Assembly (NCBI GenBank): GCA_037043015.1
Contig: CM073327.1
Location: 8,786,727-8,850,726, forward strand
Source: Bryum argenteum
Taxonomy: Eukaryota > Streptophyta > Bryopsida > Bryales > Bryaceae
Direction: 5' to 3'
DNA length: 64,000 nt
Made by a program: the position numbers and the translations under genes. The notes beneath the pieces were generated by a model. It was not told the origin of the DNA and searched no databases. It saw only the letters and a program-made list of their open reading frames with translations. Every line of letters begins with the position of its first letter. Positions within the stretch are counted from its first letter, which is position 1. Positions 23,100 to 34,488 of the stretch are shown in pieces.

Positions 23100-23756
23100 G
23101 CTTGAATGTTACAGCTACTGGTTTAGAAATTTTTCACAAATTTGAAAAAGATTCCTTGTATGTTCAGCTTAGTATTCAAATTGCAGGGCGAAGCAATCAG
23201 AGAAATTGCGAGAACTACAAGTTCTCTTGTATGTGCATTGCCCGCAGCTTAAGATTTAGAGTGCGAAGATATTGTCGCGTGAAGCAATTGTGAGAAAGAT
23301 TTTCTAATAGCACAGTTTTTGCCTTTTCTGTATCTTACTTGAGCGGGGAAGTATCTTTCTAGAGTCGAGGGTAAGTTAGCATTCTTGTTTTCTGGTGTTT
23401 AAATTAGAAATAAATAGGATTAAGTTCCTTGTGTGTGCACTTACCGTCAGCTTGAGATTCAGAGTCTCCGAAAGAGAAGTGCAGAACTCGCAGCGCGATG
23501 TAATTAGAAGAACTTCGCGGAAAATTACGATTTTCCATAACACTGTATATGCCATTGACTGAATCCTATTCGAGCTGATAATCATCTTGTTAGAAGTGAG
23601 GAGAGACTACAAGGGAGGATAAGTCAGCGTTTGATTTGTGAGGAGCTCACATTGGATAGAGTATCTGCGGATTAGTCCAATTTGACGTAAGGAATTTTTT
23701 AGTATGCATAGTACATTTTGAAGAGAGGAGCTAGAAATTTTTGCAGGTGTGATAGG
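23100..23756 (+). promoter_or_regulatory. 5' region of solo HSDH with degenerate repeats and a probable 5'-UTR intron
   Basis: Related blocks recur near 23150, 23230 and 23430 (for example ttgt(a/g)tgtgca..(c/t)agctt.agattt(c)agagt). A strong acceptor (aatttttgcag, ending 23746) lies 10 bp before the start codon, and a donor-like gagggtaagtt lies near 23370, suggesting a spliced leader. Exact transcript ends cannot be seen. Confidence 0.45.
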
Positions 23757-26499
23757 ATGGCTGGCATTCAAAACGTCGACGAGAATGCTGCGTCGGAGCC
23801 TCTTAAGGTGATCACGAATTTTGAAATTTGAATCGAGATCTGGTGCTTTTGTACTATTGAGGACTAGCGATTCAACTCTGGTGTGATTTTTCTAGTGTGA
23901 TTGTAAATTATGTTTGATTGCATGGTTTTAGGGCGGCACTTCGTTATCTGTTGGACTCATCGGCCCCGGTTTGATAGGCAAAACTCTCCTCGACCAATTT
24001 AAAGATCAGGTATAGCTTTTGCCACTTTCTGTATTTAGCAGTTCGCTCTTTCGCTCGTACTCCAAAAATCCTGTTGGTATTCTGCAAAAGAGTGTTGAAA
24101 AGGGTGTAGTCAATGGAAGGTTTTCAGAACTTTGATGCAGACTAATATGAGCTCTCGACTATCAGGCATAGCATCTCTGTTTTGTGTTTCTGAATATTAA
24201 TTTTCTCAATGTACTCCTAAGGGTGTCTTGCATCCAGAAGTACATCTTGCGAGTTGTATAATCTCGCATTAGGTTGATCTCTCGTGGATCTATGAGGGCG
24301 CTGAATTGGAAATTGTGGAGTCATGGATCATTCTTCCAGTTGCAAGCCTTCAAGCATAATGAAGTGAAAAACTCAGCTACCTTATAAAGTAAAAAATGTC
24401 TAGGAAGTGACAGAGATGTGATCGCTGTTCTTGAAAGAGACAACACCATAGACAAGATGTAAGGCGATCTAAATATTCAGCATATACGTGTGCTCTAAAG
24501 CAGGTGCCTGAACCTTATTTCTCGAGAAAATGTAGCTGCATACATCAATAGGTGAAATTATCTATCAAGGCTACACCTAAATTCTAGAAGAGGCGTAGTT
24601 GCTATTGCTTGAATCCCAAAAACCATGTCATTTTCGCAAGTAGTTTAAGGGGTTTTAAGAGCAGACTTTGACAGGAGAAGTAAGTCAAGTTAGTCTGACA
24701 ATGCCATTTTAGTTTCTTGTAATCTGAATATCAACTTTACTGGTTTCCTTAGGTGGAAACGTTGAAAAAGGACTTCCAAATCGACCTGCGCGTCATGGGG
24801 ATCATGGATTCGAAGAAGATGTACCGTGATCACTTGTAAGTATTCTAACTACTTTGTGAGAGTTCTTTTCTTGTATTGATGTTGACATCGTAATCAAATA
24901 TCGTAGAGTGTAGCCGAGCAGGTCTTACATGCAATGCTTTCGAAGTGTTCTTGTGGAGAATTAAAGTATGCTGAATCAATCAAATGCATAAATTTATGTT
25001 TTCGAGTATGGATTGTCGCAAGTCCGTAGCCTGATTCAAATGGACTCCGCAGAGGTCTGGACTTATCAAAGTGGAAGCAATTGCTTGATACACATGGAGT
25101 CTCAGCAGACATGTCAAAGTTCACAGCTCATTTTGAGAGTCAAGATTTCCCTAATGCTGTGATAATAGACTGCACAGCAAGCGCCCAAATCTCTCAGATG
25201 TACCATGAGTGGCTCAGCAAAGGTATCCATGTTGTGACTCCTAACAAGAAGACCAATTCAGGGCCCTTCGACCAGGTGCTTCATCTTCGCCTCCAGTTAG
25301 CGTATTTATATGCATTTGTTGTAATTGGAAGTGGCATGGTTGATTCAGTGATAAATTTCGAAAAGTTTTCATGCTTGATACGTGTTTGCCAATTTGGAAG
25401 ATAAAGCGGTGAATCTTGAATTTGTTGCAGTACAAGCGAGTGAGAGAGCTTCAGCGGAAGTCACACACCCATTATTTTTATGAGGCCACTGTAGGGGCAG
25501 GGCTGCCTATAATCAGCACTCTCCGTAGTCTTGTTGAAACTGGTGACAAGATTGTGAAGGTGGAGGGTGTTTTCAGGTCAGTAAGCAGTGAGCCGCATGC
25601 TCTCTAATCATGATGATAATTTTAGGTTATTTGATTCTTATGTTAACCAGAGGCTTACGCCGGATTATGATTTTGCAGCGGTACTCTCAGTTACATTTTC
25701 AACAGCTTCAATGGTGAGAAGACTTTCAGTCAGATTGTGACTGAAGCTAAAGCGGCTGGATACACGGAGCCTGATCCCAGAGATGACCTTTCTGGCATGG
25801 ATGTTGCACGGAAGGTATACCCTTTTTAGGCTCTGCGAATTACATGCCTAGTCTAGTGCTCGTTCATTGTATCTTCATGGAAGGTCTTTTTCGTGAAGTG
25901 ACCAAATTTTTATTGAGCTTTCAGGTTGTCATTCTTGCTCGGGAGTGTGGACTGCAGTTGGAGCTTGATGATATCAAGGTCCAAAGTCTGGTACCGAAAC
26001 CACTTCAGGTAAGCATGCATTATCACATGTTAAGCTTGCTCTTATTCATGTTCAAATACCTTAAAGCTTCTTTGCTGCAGGAATTGAGCTCCATTGACGA
26101 GTTTTTAAACGAGCTTCCCAACTTCGACGAGCAGATGGAATCACAAAGAAAAGATGCTGAAGCATCAGGGGAGGTATTTTTCTTTATCTTATTTTTCTAT
26201 TTTGTAGTGCAAGATTTGGTGCGTAGCGTTTTCTAATTGGAGTTCAATGGCAGGTCTTGCGGTACGTAGGAGTAGTGGATGTCAAGGCCAACGAAGGAAG
26301 AGTAGAGTTGCAAAGCTTCTCGAAATCGAATGCTTTCGCTCAACTCTCAGGCTCGGATAATCTGATCTCTTTTACAACATCCCGTTACTTGAAGCAACCG
26401 CTTATAGTGAGGGGCCCAGGGGCTGGACCAGAAGTTACGGCAGCAGGAGTATTCAGTGATCTCTTACGGGTCGCATCCTACTTGGGTGCTCCTTCATAA
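23757..26499 (+). CDS. Monofunctional homoserine dehydrogenase derived from AK-HSDH
   Basis: Nine exons in phase give 379 residues: 23757-23807, 23932-24009, 24753-24835, 25053-25275, 25431-25576, 25679-25814, 25925-26008, 26081-26173, 26254-26499. Exons 3-8 have exactly the lengths of AK-HSDH exons 12-17 (83, 223, 146, 136, 84, 93 nt). Exon 2 matches the second part of AK-HSDH exon 11, and a new 17-codon exon supplies the start. The NAD(P) motif GLIGPGLIG (25-33), the STLRSLVETGDKIVKVEG block and DDLSGMDVARK (catalytic Asp235, Lys239) are intact, and the protein ends LGAPS like its parent. It has no kinase, no ACT repeats and no evident transit peptide, so it should reduce aspartate semialdehyde without threonine control and perhaps in the cytosol. 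It differs from the distantly related monofunctional HSDH family of flowering plants in being a clear fragment of the bifunctional gene. Confidence 0.92.
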
Positions 26500-27240
26500 G
26501 TCTGCGTACGGGTTACATGTACTTTTGCAGGTTCCTTACTATTATGCTGTTCGTTCATGAGTCGCATCAACAATGATGGGATGTGAACATCTAGTCCCCT
26601 GAATCATGCGGTACCTATATACCTTTGAGTAGTGGAAACGGATGGATGTGGTGACAGCATTTTATGTATGCGGCACTTTGAGTTTTGGCATTTGAGGCTT
26701 GATGCTTTCAGCAGCTTCCTTCTGGAAATGAGCACATCAATCTGATGGAGTCTTCGGGTATAACACTTTTGAGTTGGGTGCAGGATTGTCTTTTCTCTCA
26801 TTCTTTATTCAAAGTACAAGCAAGGAAGGTAGTGTGATGTTCTAAAAAGGGTTTTGCTGTTGCCGTTGCAACTTGCCACCCGCCTTTTATGTAGTTTATG
26901 ATGTGCTTGTTTGCTGCTCTCGTTCAGGACGTGTCCACGGCTTTTTGTTTCTGCATAAGTAAGGAGAGTAGGGCATCGAATGCATTGAAGTCATTCGTCC
27001 ATTCGATGCATTCGATGCCTTACTTCGAGTTCATTCGATGTGCGTGGACGAGGTGAAACCTTTGAAGTAAGAGCTTCATTGAGATGCGCATCATACCCAA
27101 CCTGCTACAAGTCTTGGTAAAACAAATGTAAGCGTGTGTATGACTGCAATCTTCGGCTGCAGTTCAATACGCATTCTAAAGATCTAAGTTACCTCATGTG
27201 GAATAATTCAATAGGCTGGTCTGTGGTGAGGAGGCGGGAG
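26500..27240. other. 3' flank of solo HSDH with an 18-bp-stem hairpin
   Basis: No gene is recognised. At 26972-27019, GGCATCGAATGCAT pairs with ATGCATTCGATGCC; the stem continues to about 18 bp with one mismatch around a short loop. It lies about 470 bp past the stop codon and is too far to be a simple terminator. Confidence 0.6.
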
Positions 27241-28170
27241 TCGATTCTACCATAAATAACTGTTCTATGGTTAACCCCAAAAGGAGAGTGAAGCCCAAAA
27301 CGGGTCGTTTGGACATTGATCAGCCTTGCAATTACAAAGTATAGACAGTATGAAGTTGGAACTATTTGAGGATTGTAGAGTTTTTCTCATGCCTTTCTAA
27401 AAAGTCATTTCATGCATGTGAGTGGAATTGTCATTTCATGCCTTTCCAAAAAGTCATTTCATTTCCACTAATTGTTGGAGATATTTACAATTAAAGTTTG
27501 AAAACACTATCTAAAAACTGCCCAAAACTACCCAAACTGCCACATATGCTCATGCCACATGCTCATTTATTCTCAAAATCTGCCCCAAGTCGATCAAAAC
27601 GCATAAACTTTGAAAACTCACCAAAAATTGAGATCTTACTTTTTGTGAAGTTTTGAATTTTTGAGCGTGTAGAAGGGGTATCAAGGCATGATCTCACCGT
27701 TCGGATTCCCAATCCAATAATTCTCCAAATGCCTTTTAATTGTCAAATACCAGCCTTTGTATTTGGATTTCACCATACCTTCATGTGAAAAATCAAGCTT
27801 TACTTTAAATTTTATAGGTCTTACAAAGGTAAAAATATGTAGACTTGTTACCAACTCACTTAGAAACAAGCATTTGAAGAAAGTCACTCCAATTTTATTT
27901 TTTTTAGATTAATTTTTTGCCTCACAAAACACCTTGATCATCCTTGTTGCAACAAGGGTAAAAAAACTTATTTTTTCAGCTTTGAGTGTTACAATCTCAC
28001 AAATGATGAGCAATTTAAAACTGAGATTGGTATGCATGTGTATATACAAGTTAGCTACAAGATCCTATGGTTACATACTTCAAATTTTTTTAGAAATTGA
28101 AAACTTGCATATTGCATCAAAAGAGGGCCAATTTGAGGCCACTCTCCTTAAGGGGATAAGGCCGCTCGCC
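27240..28170 (+). repeat. Dispersed repeat, second copy of the 11.03-12.01 kb segment
   Basis: Aligns in direct orientation with 11030-12010 and, more loosely, with parts of 32880-33500. It lacks the foldback element found at 11573-11726 and so gives the empty site for it. It begins near the word GGTTAACCCC. Confidence 0.6.
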
Positions 28171-28264
28171 ATGTACTTAATCTTCTGATTCCTCTATGAT
28201 TTCAGATATTTGAGTGACTGGCGGTAGAAGTAGATAAGAGGCTGTACATACCACTGTATTTTGG

Positions 28265-28760
28265 TGTTACGAGCGTTTTGCTGAGGCCATCCGCGGGCTG
28301 CGCTTCTCCTTCAGCAGACCGCTCCTACCACGCCCCAAGTCTCTCCTCGGCCCCTCTAACTGCAACTGCCATGCGGGAAGACCCCTCGAGGCTGTCTTTG
28401 CCGCTCGCAACTCCGTCCGTCGTATGTCCCTCGTCTTCCGCGCCACCTCAGCACAACCACCTCCTCCGCTCTTGCCCTAATTTCTATCCCATTACCGCTC
28501 CTCTCCGCCGCTGCTGATCAATCCCCGCCATTATTCTCCGCAACCGTCTCCGAATACTTCCGCACGCAACAACTCCGCTTCCGAACACCTCTCAGTTTTC
28601 ACGTCCTTCACCAGGTGCCGGATCATCGCGCGCTTCCTGTAAAACGCATCTCCCAACTCCGGAGGATCCACTACCACATGGCGCATCAACACTTCAAAAA
28701 ACATCTCGCTGCAACAACATAACACTCGCGAAGAATTTCGCTAAGCCCCAAATCCTGTAG
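28265..28760. other. GC-rich island, possible remnant of a gene
   Basis: C-rich, coding-like composition in an AT-rich area. A plus-strand frame gives an Arg/Ser-rich stretch resembling a transit peptide, then runs into stops. A minus-strand frame (28531-28725) gives RHVVVDPPELGDAFYRKR, which looks protein-like but matches no family recalled. It may be a decayed exon. Confidence 0.3.
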
Positions 28761-28886
28761 AACTCACCCCTTGGCTCTGCTATCTCCGATCCCACAACAG
28801 CATTGTAAGCAGAGTTCAAACTAAACGATCGATGTCGTCGTTGTATCCAAGAAACATTGATCGTAAATTTTCCAGTCAGTTAACAC

Positions 28887-29834
28887 CTACACTAAATAGG
28901 TAGATTGGTGTTGGAAACAATAATAGCCGACGCAAACACTAAATGTCAATTGTCTCCTTAATGTTAGAACACTAAAGGCCAACTCTAACACTATTTGTAC
29001 TAAATAGCAACTTTGAACATCTACATAAGCACATTTAGTGTTAGATGATATCTAGAGAGAAAGATTTGACAAGAACTAGTCTACATTGATTGGAGCTCAT
29101 GTCTAAGTTGCGTAAACTTGAGGTGCGCATGTACACTCTTACAGAGCATGAACTACACCCTAAACATTGCAGTGCAACAGAAGAAATTTGACACAGTCCA
29201 GGGTCTGAAAATATGTGAAAAATATATATCATGGTTTTGAAACTGGTCAGCAGGCTGTAATCCATTTGGGAAGTGCAAAGAAAGCTGAGCTGAACCAGTT
29301 TTTCTGAATATTTGAACGTTAAAAGACCGTATGTCCCATTCGGACAGTTTATGAACACTTGTTTTAGGCACAATCGGCAGTTGAGGTGAAGTGCCGATTC
29401 TGCCCGTTCATAATTGGCCAGCCTTGCCGATTCTGGTCTTTTAACGCCAGAGAAGCGGCAGTACACTGCCGCTTCTCTAGTACCAAAAATGCTTGACCAG
29501 ATGCTTACACTGCACTTGCAATCAACCACTGCAGGAGGGAAAATTTTAGGGTTTTGAGATTTGAAGTTTGCGACAACGACAAGAGCAGTGAATTAGCTTT
29601 GAATCTCTCGATAGAGGCTTCTTCTTCACCATCGTCTCCGAATGGTACAAAAGTACTCTGAAGTTACGGATTTCACTTTTACGAAGTTGATTGTCAAAGA
29701 CACGCACCACGGCAGAGCAAGCAAGAGAACCCTATTTAACACTATTTGTGACTCAAGTTGACATTTGGTGTTCTGGGTAATTTTTGAATCCGACACTAAT
29801 CTTCATTTAACACTAATCCACCTATTTAGTGTAG
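28887..29834. mobile_element. 948-bp element with terminal inverted repeats beginning CTACACTAAATAGG
   Basis: The left end CTACACTAAATAGGTAGATT and the complement of the right end agree at about 24 of 26 positions. Subterminal copies of (T)TAGTGTT and AACACTA occur on both sides, as in non-autonomous CACTA-like elements. The interior has no recognisable transposase. No convincing target-site duplication is visible. A relative lies at 57318-57507. Confidence 0.7.
29449..29478. repeat. Perfect 14-bp-stem hairpin with 2-nt loop
   Basis: AGAGAAGCGGCAGT, then AC, then ACTGCCGCTTCTCT. It lies in the interior of the 948-bp TIR element, next to a twice-repeated gccgattctg(c/g) word. Confidence 0.9.
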
Positions 29835-31649
29835 CGTTGAGCTCCGTAGACACATTTGTGAACAAGCTTATCAAAATTGACGAGGAATGAAATCACGAAG
29901 AGAAGATGATGAAGCATTAGGGGAGGTGGGTTTGTTTATCGGAGGCATTTGAAAGGGCATTAAATTATCTTTCTTTGTAAAATGATTACTATTAGATAGT
30001 GTGCTCAAAATTGACGTAGGCTCAATAATGGCTCACTAGAGTTCATCACCTAGATGGACAGTACACAATGGTCTTGAAGTTTGATTCTCTATGTACTCAA
30101 AGTTAGAGATTTTAGGGTGTCATTTCAGGGCACCTTCTTGAAACAATTATGAGCTTAGTTTCAAAAATTCGTCACGTACAGAGCTAGGAGTTTGGAAATA
30201 ATGGTTTTACTCCATCTTCACTTACTTTGCCCAAGCATGCACTAAAATGACACTCCCAGTTAATTGCTCTCACCACAATTGTAGTGTAAATACCATATTT
30301 GATGTTAAGAGAGATTTCCAACCTCCCAATTTAATAACTGTTTAGCTCGAGTTGAGCTAAATTGTACTCACAAATTGGGTATCTCGCTGAAACTGAACAG
30401 AACTACCAATTTCCAGTATATCAAATGACCATAGCTCACTCAAATTTTACCCAAATTGGGCATACGAGGTGTTTTTTGACATCTAAAAAAAAAGAGTAGA
30501 TGTCAAAAAACTCTTCATATGCCCAATTTGAACAAAATTTGAGTAAGTTATGACCATTTGAAAATTTCAATGATTTGTAATTTTGTCGAGTTTCAGTGAA
30601 GTACCCAATTTGTGGGTACAATTCAGCTCAACTCGAGCTAAAATGTATACTAAACTTTGCACCATTGTTGAGTGGTCCACCTTCATAAGATCCAAGAAGT
30701 ATTTATGTGTAAGAGGAGCTCGACCCTTGAACACCCATGTGTTCATTTTTAGACAATGTGTAGAGTGCAATGCCCAAACCCCCTCCTTCAACTATTTTTT
30801 TGCCGGCAAAAGAAATGATTGGGAAATGTTTTGCGTAAATACGTAATATAATCGTTGATTTCAGGTCTCAGTTGTATAGTCCAAGATATGAAATGATACA
30901 TTCAGGTTGGCTTGTTGAGAGCATTTATATTTTCACAAGGTAAGTACTCTTGGGCATTTTGACTTGAAATTGTCCATGCCTATACATTCAACCAAAAAGT
31001 CTACTTTTTGTTGCCCTACCATCTTTCTTGAGTTGAAGAACTAGATATTCTTCATTAGTAAGCTTATTATATATAACTGGCAACATTTTTTGACTATATG
31101 GTAAATACAATCAATCTATACTCCATATCAACCTCTTACAAAAACCCCTAAGCTAAAACTTGAAGCGTCATAACTTCTTCATATAAAGTTTGATTTTGAC
31201 AAATATTTTAAAATTTGGACCAAAATCAAATTTAGTTTTTATGGTCGAAATTGCACATGTATTCAAGATGTTATGAATTTATGACTTGCATTTTAGAACA
31301 CGCAACTTTTGTTTTAGGATATTGGTACATGAAACATATATCGCTCTTAGAAGCCAATATTCTAGATCTCATCTAAATCTTCATGAATTTGTTGTCTAAT
31401 ATAAAAAATGCTTGAGAGGAAGCTCAACATCATTCTAATTGGACTTTTTTTTTTCTTTTTTTTTTTTAAAAAAATTTATTTATTTATTTATTTTAAATCA
31501 CTGTCAACACTAAACTTACAGTATATCCATGTTTTGGAGGGCAAAATTTGATCTAGTTGATAGTACATTTCCGTACCCCTCCCCTCGGCCCAGATATGGC
31601 GGAGCCATGTCTCTATTTTGTACTCTTTTCCCACGCCGTAAAAGTTACT

Positions 31650-32110
31650 GACTTCCGAACATACATCCAAGGATAGGTCTAACGAAGATAGATAGATAGA
31701 TAGAAACTCCGGTCCTTTAGTGAATGAAGTGTCCGTTCGTAATGCTAATATCCCGATGGCCACCGGACAAGAGGAAATTAGAACAATACTACTTCCCCCT
31801 CTCGAGGGTGGACACTATAACTACGCTAGTTTCTAGCCTAGTTACTAGTGCCTTGAAGATACTTGACATAGTACCCCCCCCCCCCAAAAGGCTTTGAGGT
31901 ACCCATACAATAAGGTCTAAGGACCTCCCACAATAGTTGGGTGGACTATAGTGATGAGCACCACGCTGGCATGGGGAATAGAACCCACGACCTCCTCATT
32001 GAGGGCCTAAGCTCTAACCACCAAGCCAAGGCTTGTGGTGCGTGGTCAAACAAACATTCTATTCATGCCGGCTTGTAACTAGGTTGGAGTTTCTCTTCTT
32101 CTTCTTACCC
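31650..32110 (-). mobile_element. Composite SINE-like repeats
   Basis: 31870-32045 is the reverse complement of the tRNA-like head at 22270-22440, with A box at 32011-32029 and B box at 31973-31986. It is flanked by tail-like blocks in differing orientation, a short GATA run (about 31684-31704) and a C run at 31876-31885. The mosaic suggests nested or rearranged insertions. Confidence 0.5.
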
Positions 32111-32765
32111 TTTTATTTGTGCCGAAAATAAATAGAAAAAAAGAAGAAAGTAAATAGTACATTCGATATGCATCGTGGGTTATTTGGTCCTCTGTTGAAA
32201 CGAACGGTTCAAATCCACAAAGTCTCAAACTCAAGGGATCTAGAGCATTGAACAGTGTTGAAAAGTATTATCCCTACATACGCTCTAGTTTGTATTGTAG
32301 CTAGTTGAGTCACTAATGTAATTTGCACCTATGAGAGAGAAGTACTATTCATCATCTCTCCTTGTACCTCCAATTATTCATTTTTCTCAATCTAAGACTC
32401 TCTCTTTTGTGTCTATCTTCTCGATGCTTACTTTGTGTCCTCTTTGCTTTCATTTGCATTTTCAACAAAAAGATAGCTTTTCCTCAAAAAAGATCACCTT
32501 GCCGAGCAAGGAACTTGCTACGGTTCAGAGTGTATTGATTTTAATTATTAATACGAAGGCGAGGAGGATAAAAAGGGGCTAAATTCCCATAAAAAGTGCC
32601 AATCTTGGAGATTTGAACAACATATCACAATTCCTAAACAATGAAAACGTGCACTTCGGCATCTTCTACACGTAGATATTTTCATTTTGCGAAATCTAGA
32701 AGCCCGTCACTTGCGGCTAACTTCTTCATTCATTGTCAATTGATTAATACATTGATTGTTTAAAA

Positions 32766-32812
32766 AAGGGAAAAAAAAAAGGGAAAAAAAAAAGGGAAAA
32801 AAAGAGCTAGAA
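32766..32812. repeat. A-rich simple repeat (aaaaaaaaaggg)n
   Basis: Three A runs separated by ggg. It lies near the point where the left arm carries its extra 1.6 kb. Confidence 0.8.
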
Positions 32813-34488
32813 GAGGGACAGACATGAATAGAGTTTAGTACCTTGAATCTTTGCTCCGACGCTAGTAGAAATTCAACTTTGTACAAAACTGATTGTCATT
32901 CTGATATTAATGTATGAATGTATGATGACCCCTAAAAGTAAGTGAGGACAAAATTGGATCCATTTGACTTTGGTCAGCCTCTTACTGTACTAATTTTGAA
33001 TCACATGAAGTTGAAACCCTTCTGCACGTGGTTTAGTTTTTTCAAAAAGTTATCTCATGCTTCGAAACTCATTATACTTTAGAAGATTTTTACGGTCGAA
33101 GTTTGAAAACACTATTTGAAATCTGGCCAAACTGCAATTGATGCTTATTTATTCTCAAAATCCGCCAAGAATTGATTAAAACGCAGAAACTTCGGAACTT
33201 TACCACAAATTGAGATTTTACTTTGCTTGTATTTTAAACATGTAGAAAACGTAATCCAACATGAGTTTACCGATTTGATTTTCAATCCAATTTCTGGTTT
33301 TTACATGCTTTTTTTCAGATGTTGAAAATGGACCTTTCTATACCTCCATTTGAATAATCAGGCTTAATTTCTATAGGCTCTGGAGGTTGAATGAGGATAA
33401 AAATTGCAGAAACATGTTACAAACTCACCTACAAACAAAGAATTTGCAGAGCCTCGTATCATATCTTCTACCAAAAATGGTTATTTTGACTGGTTGAAAC
33501 AATCCTAGAACCTAAACCTGCAGATGGTAAGAGCATTATTGGGATGCAAATTCACCGGACCTGCTACACTCCTGGATAATTAAACGAATCGGTAAGCGCA
33601 TGAAACACTCACTCAAGTCTGCAGCAACTACGCATCCTAAAGTTCAAAGTTCCCTCATGTGCATTCATTTGACAGCGTGCATGGTCTGTGGTGCACTGTA
33701 ACGCGCTGAGGGTGGTGTAGTCATGTCTACCATATTCCCCGACTGTATTCCCCGACTGTTCTGCAAGCTAGACCCTTAACAGCACCAGCAAATTCCTTTA
33801 CCAGAGACTTATGTCCTGATAGTAGTAAGATTTGATCAACAGGATTAGAGATATGGATTTGGTGCCCACTCACGGCGAAACCGCGGGTTTACAAAGTCCA
33901 AGGTCTCTAATATCTAGAACCACTGTAGCTCTTGCCGTGTTCTGATCCATCCAGTGACTGCGCTGCAGTTTCCAATTCCAGCGAAGAGGTCCTTGGCAGT
34001 GCCTTGTAGATGAGTATTTTTAATATCCTTTATTTATTGCTCGGCGGTAGAAGTGGACAAGAGACTTTACATACAGACATGTCCGTAAAGTGGGCCGCTG
34101 ATTTCATGGGATTCCAGATGCTCTCGCAAGGGGAAGCCGCGTTCTCGCTTTCTCGCAACAGGGCGGAGCGTAGGCCTTATATGCCGTTCAGTTGGGGAGA
34201 GGAGCCTGTCGTTGAGAGTTAGCAGTAGTCTGTTTTGTTGCGAGAGTGTAGCTCACGGGTAGAGTCCGCCGAGACCATCTTGCTGCTGGGTCCTTGCATC
34301 GTTTCTCCGTGCGTCTCTGTGTGTTGTGTGCATTCTCGAAGAGCGAGGAGTGGGGACGGTGAAGGGAGTGTGGATTGTTGGGTGATTAGAGTGTTTTTTT
34401 CAACACTGCCCATCGTAGCAGTGTGGATTCCGGGTGCTCGACATTCAGCGACTACGTAGGCATTTCCTGATCACCAAGTGGAGGAGAC

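Noticed and set aside
29041..29529. 162-codon minus-strand frame inside the 948-bp TIR element as a transposase
   Set aside because: No transposase motif, Cys-rich random-looking translation, and it runs through the hairpin and repeats.
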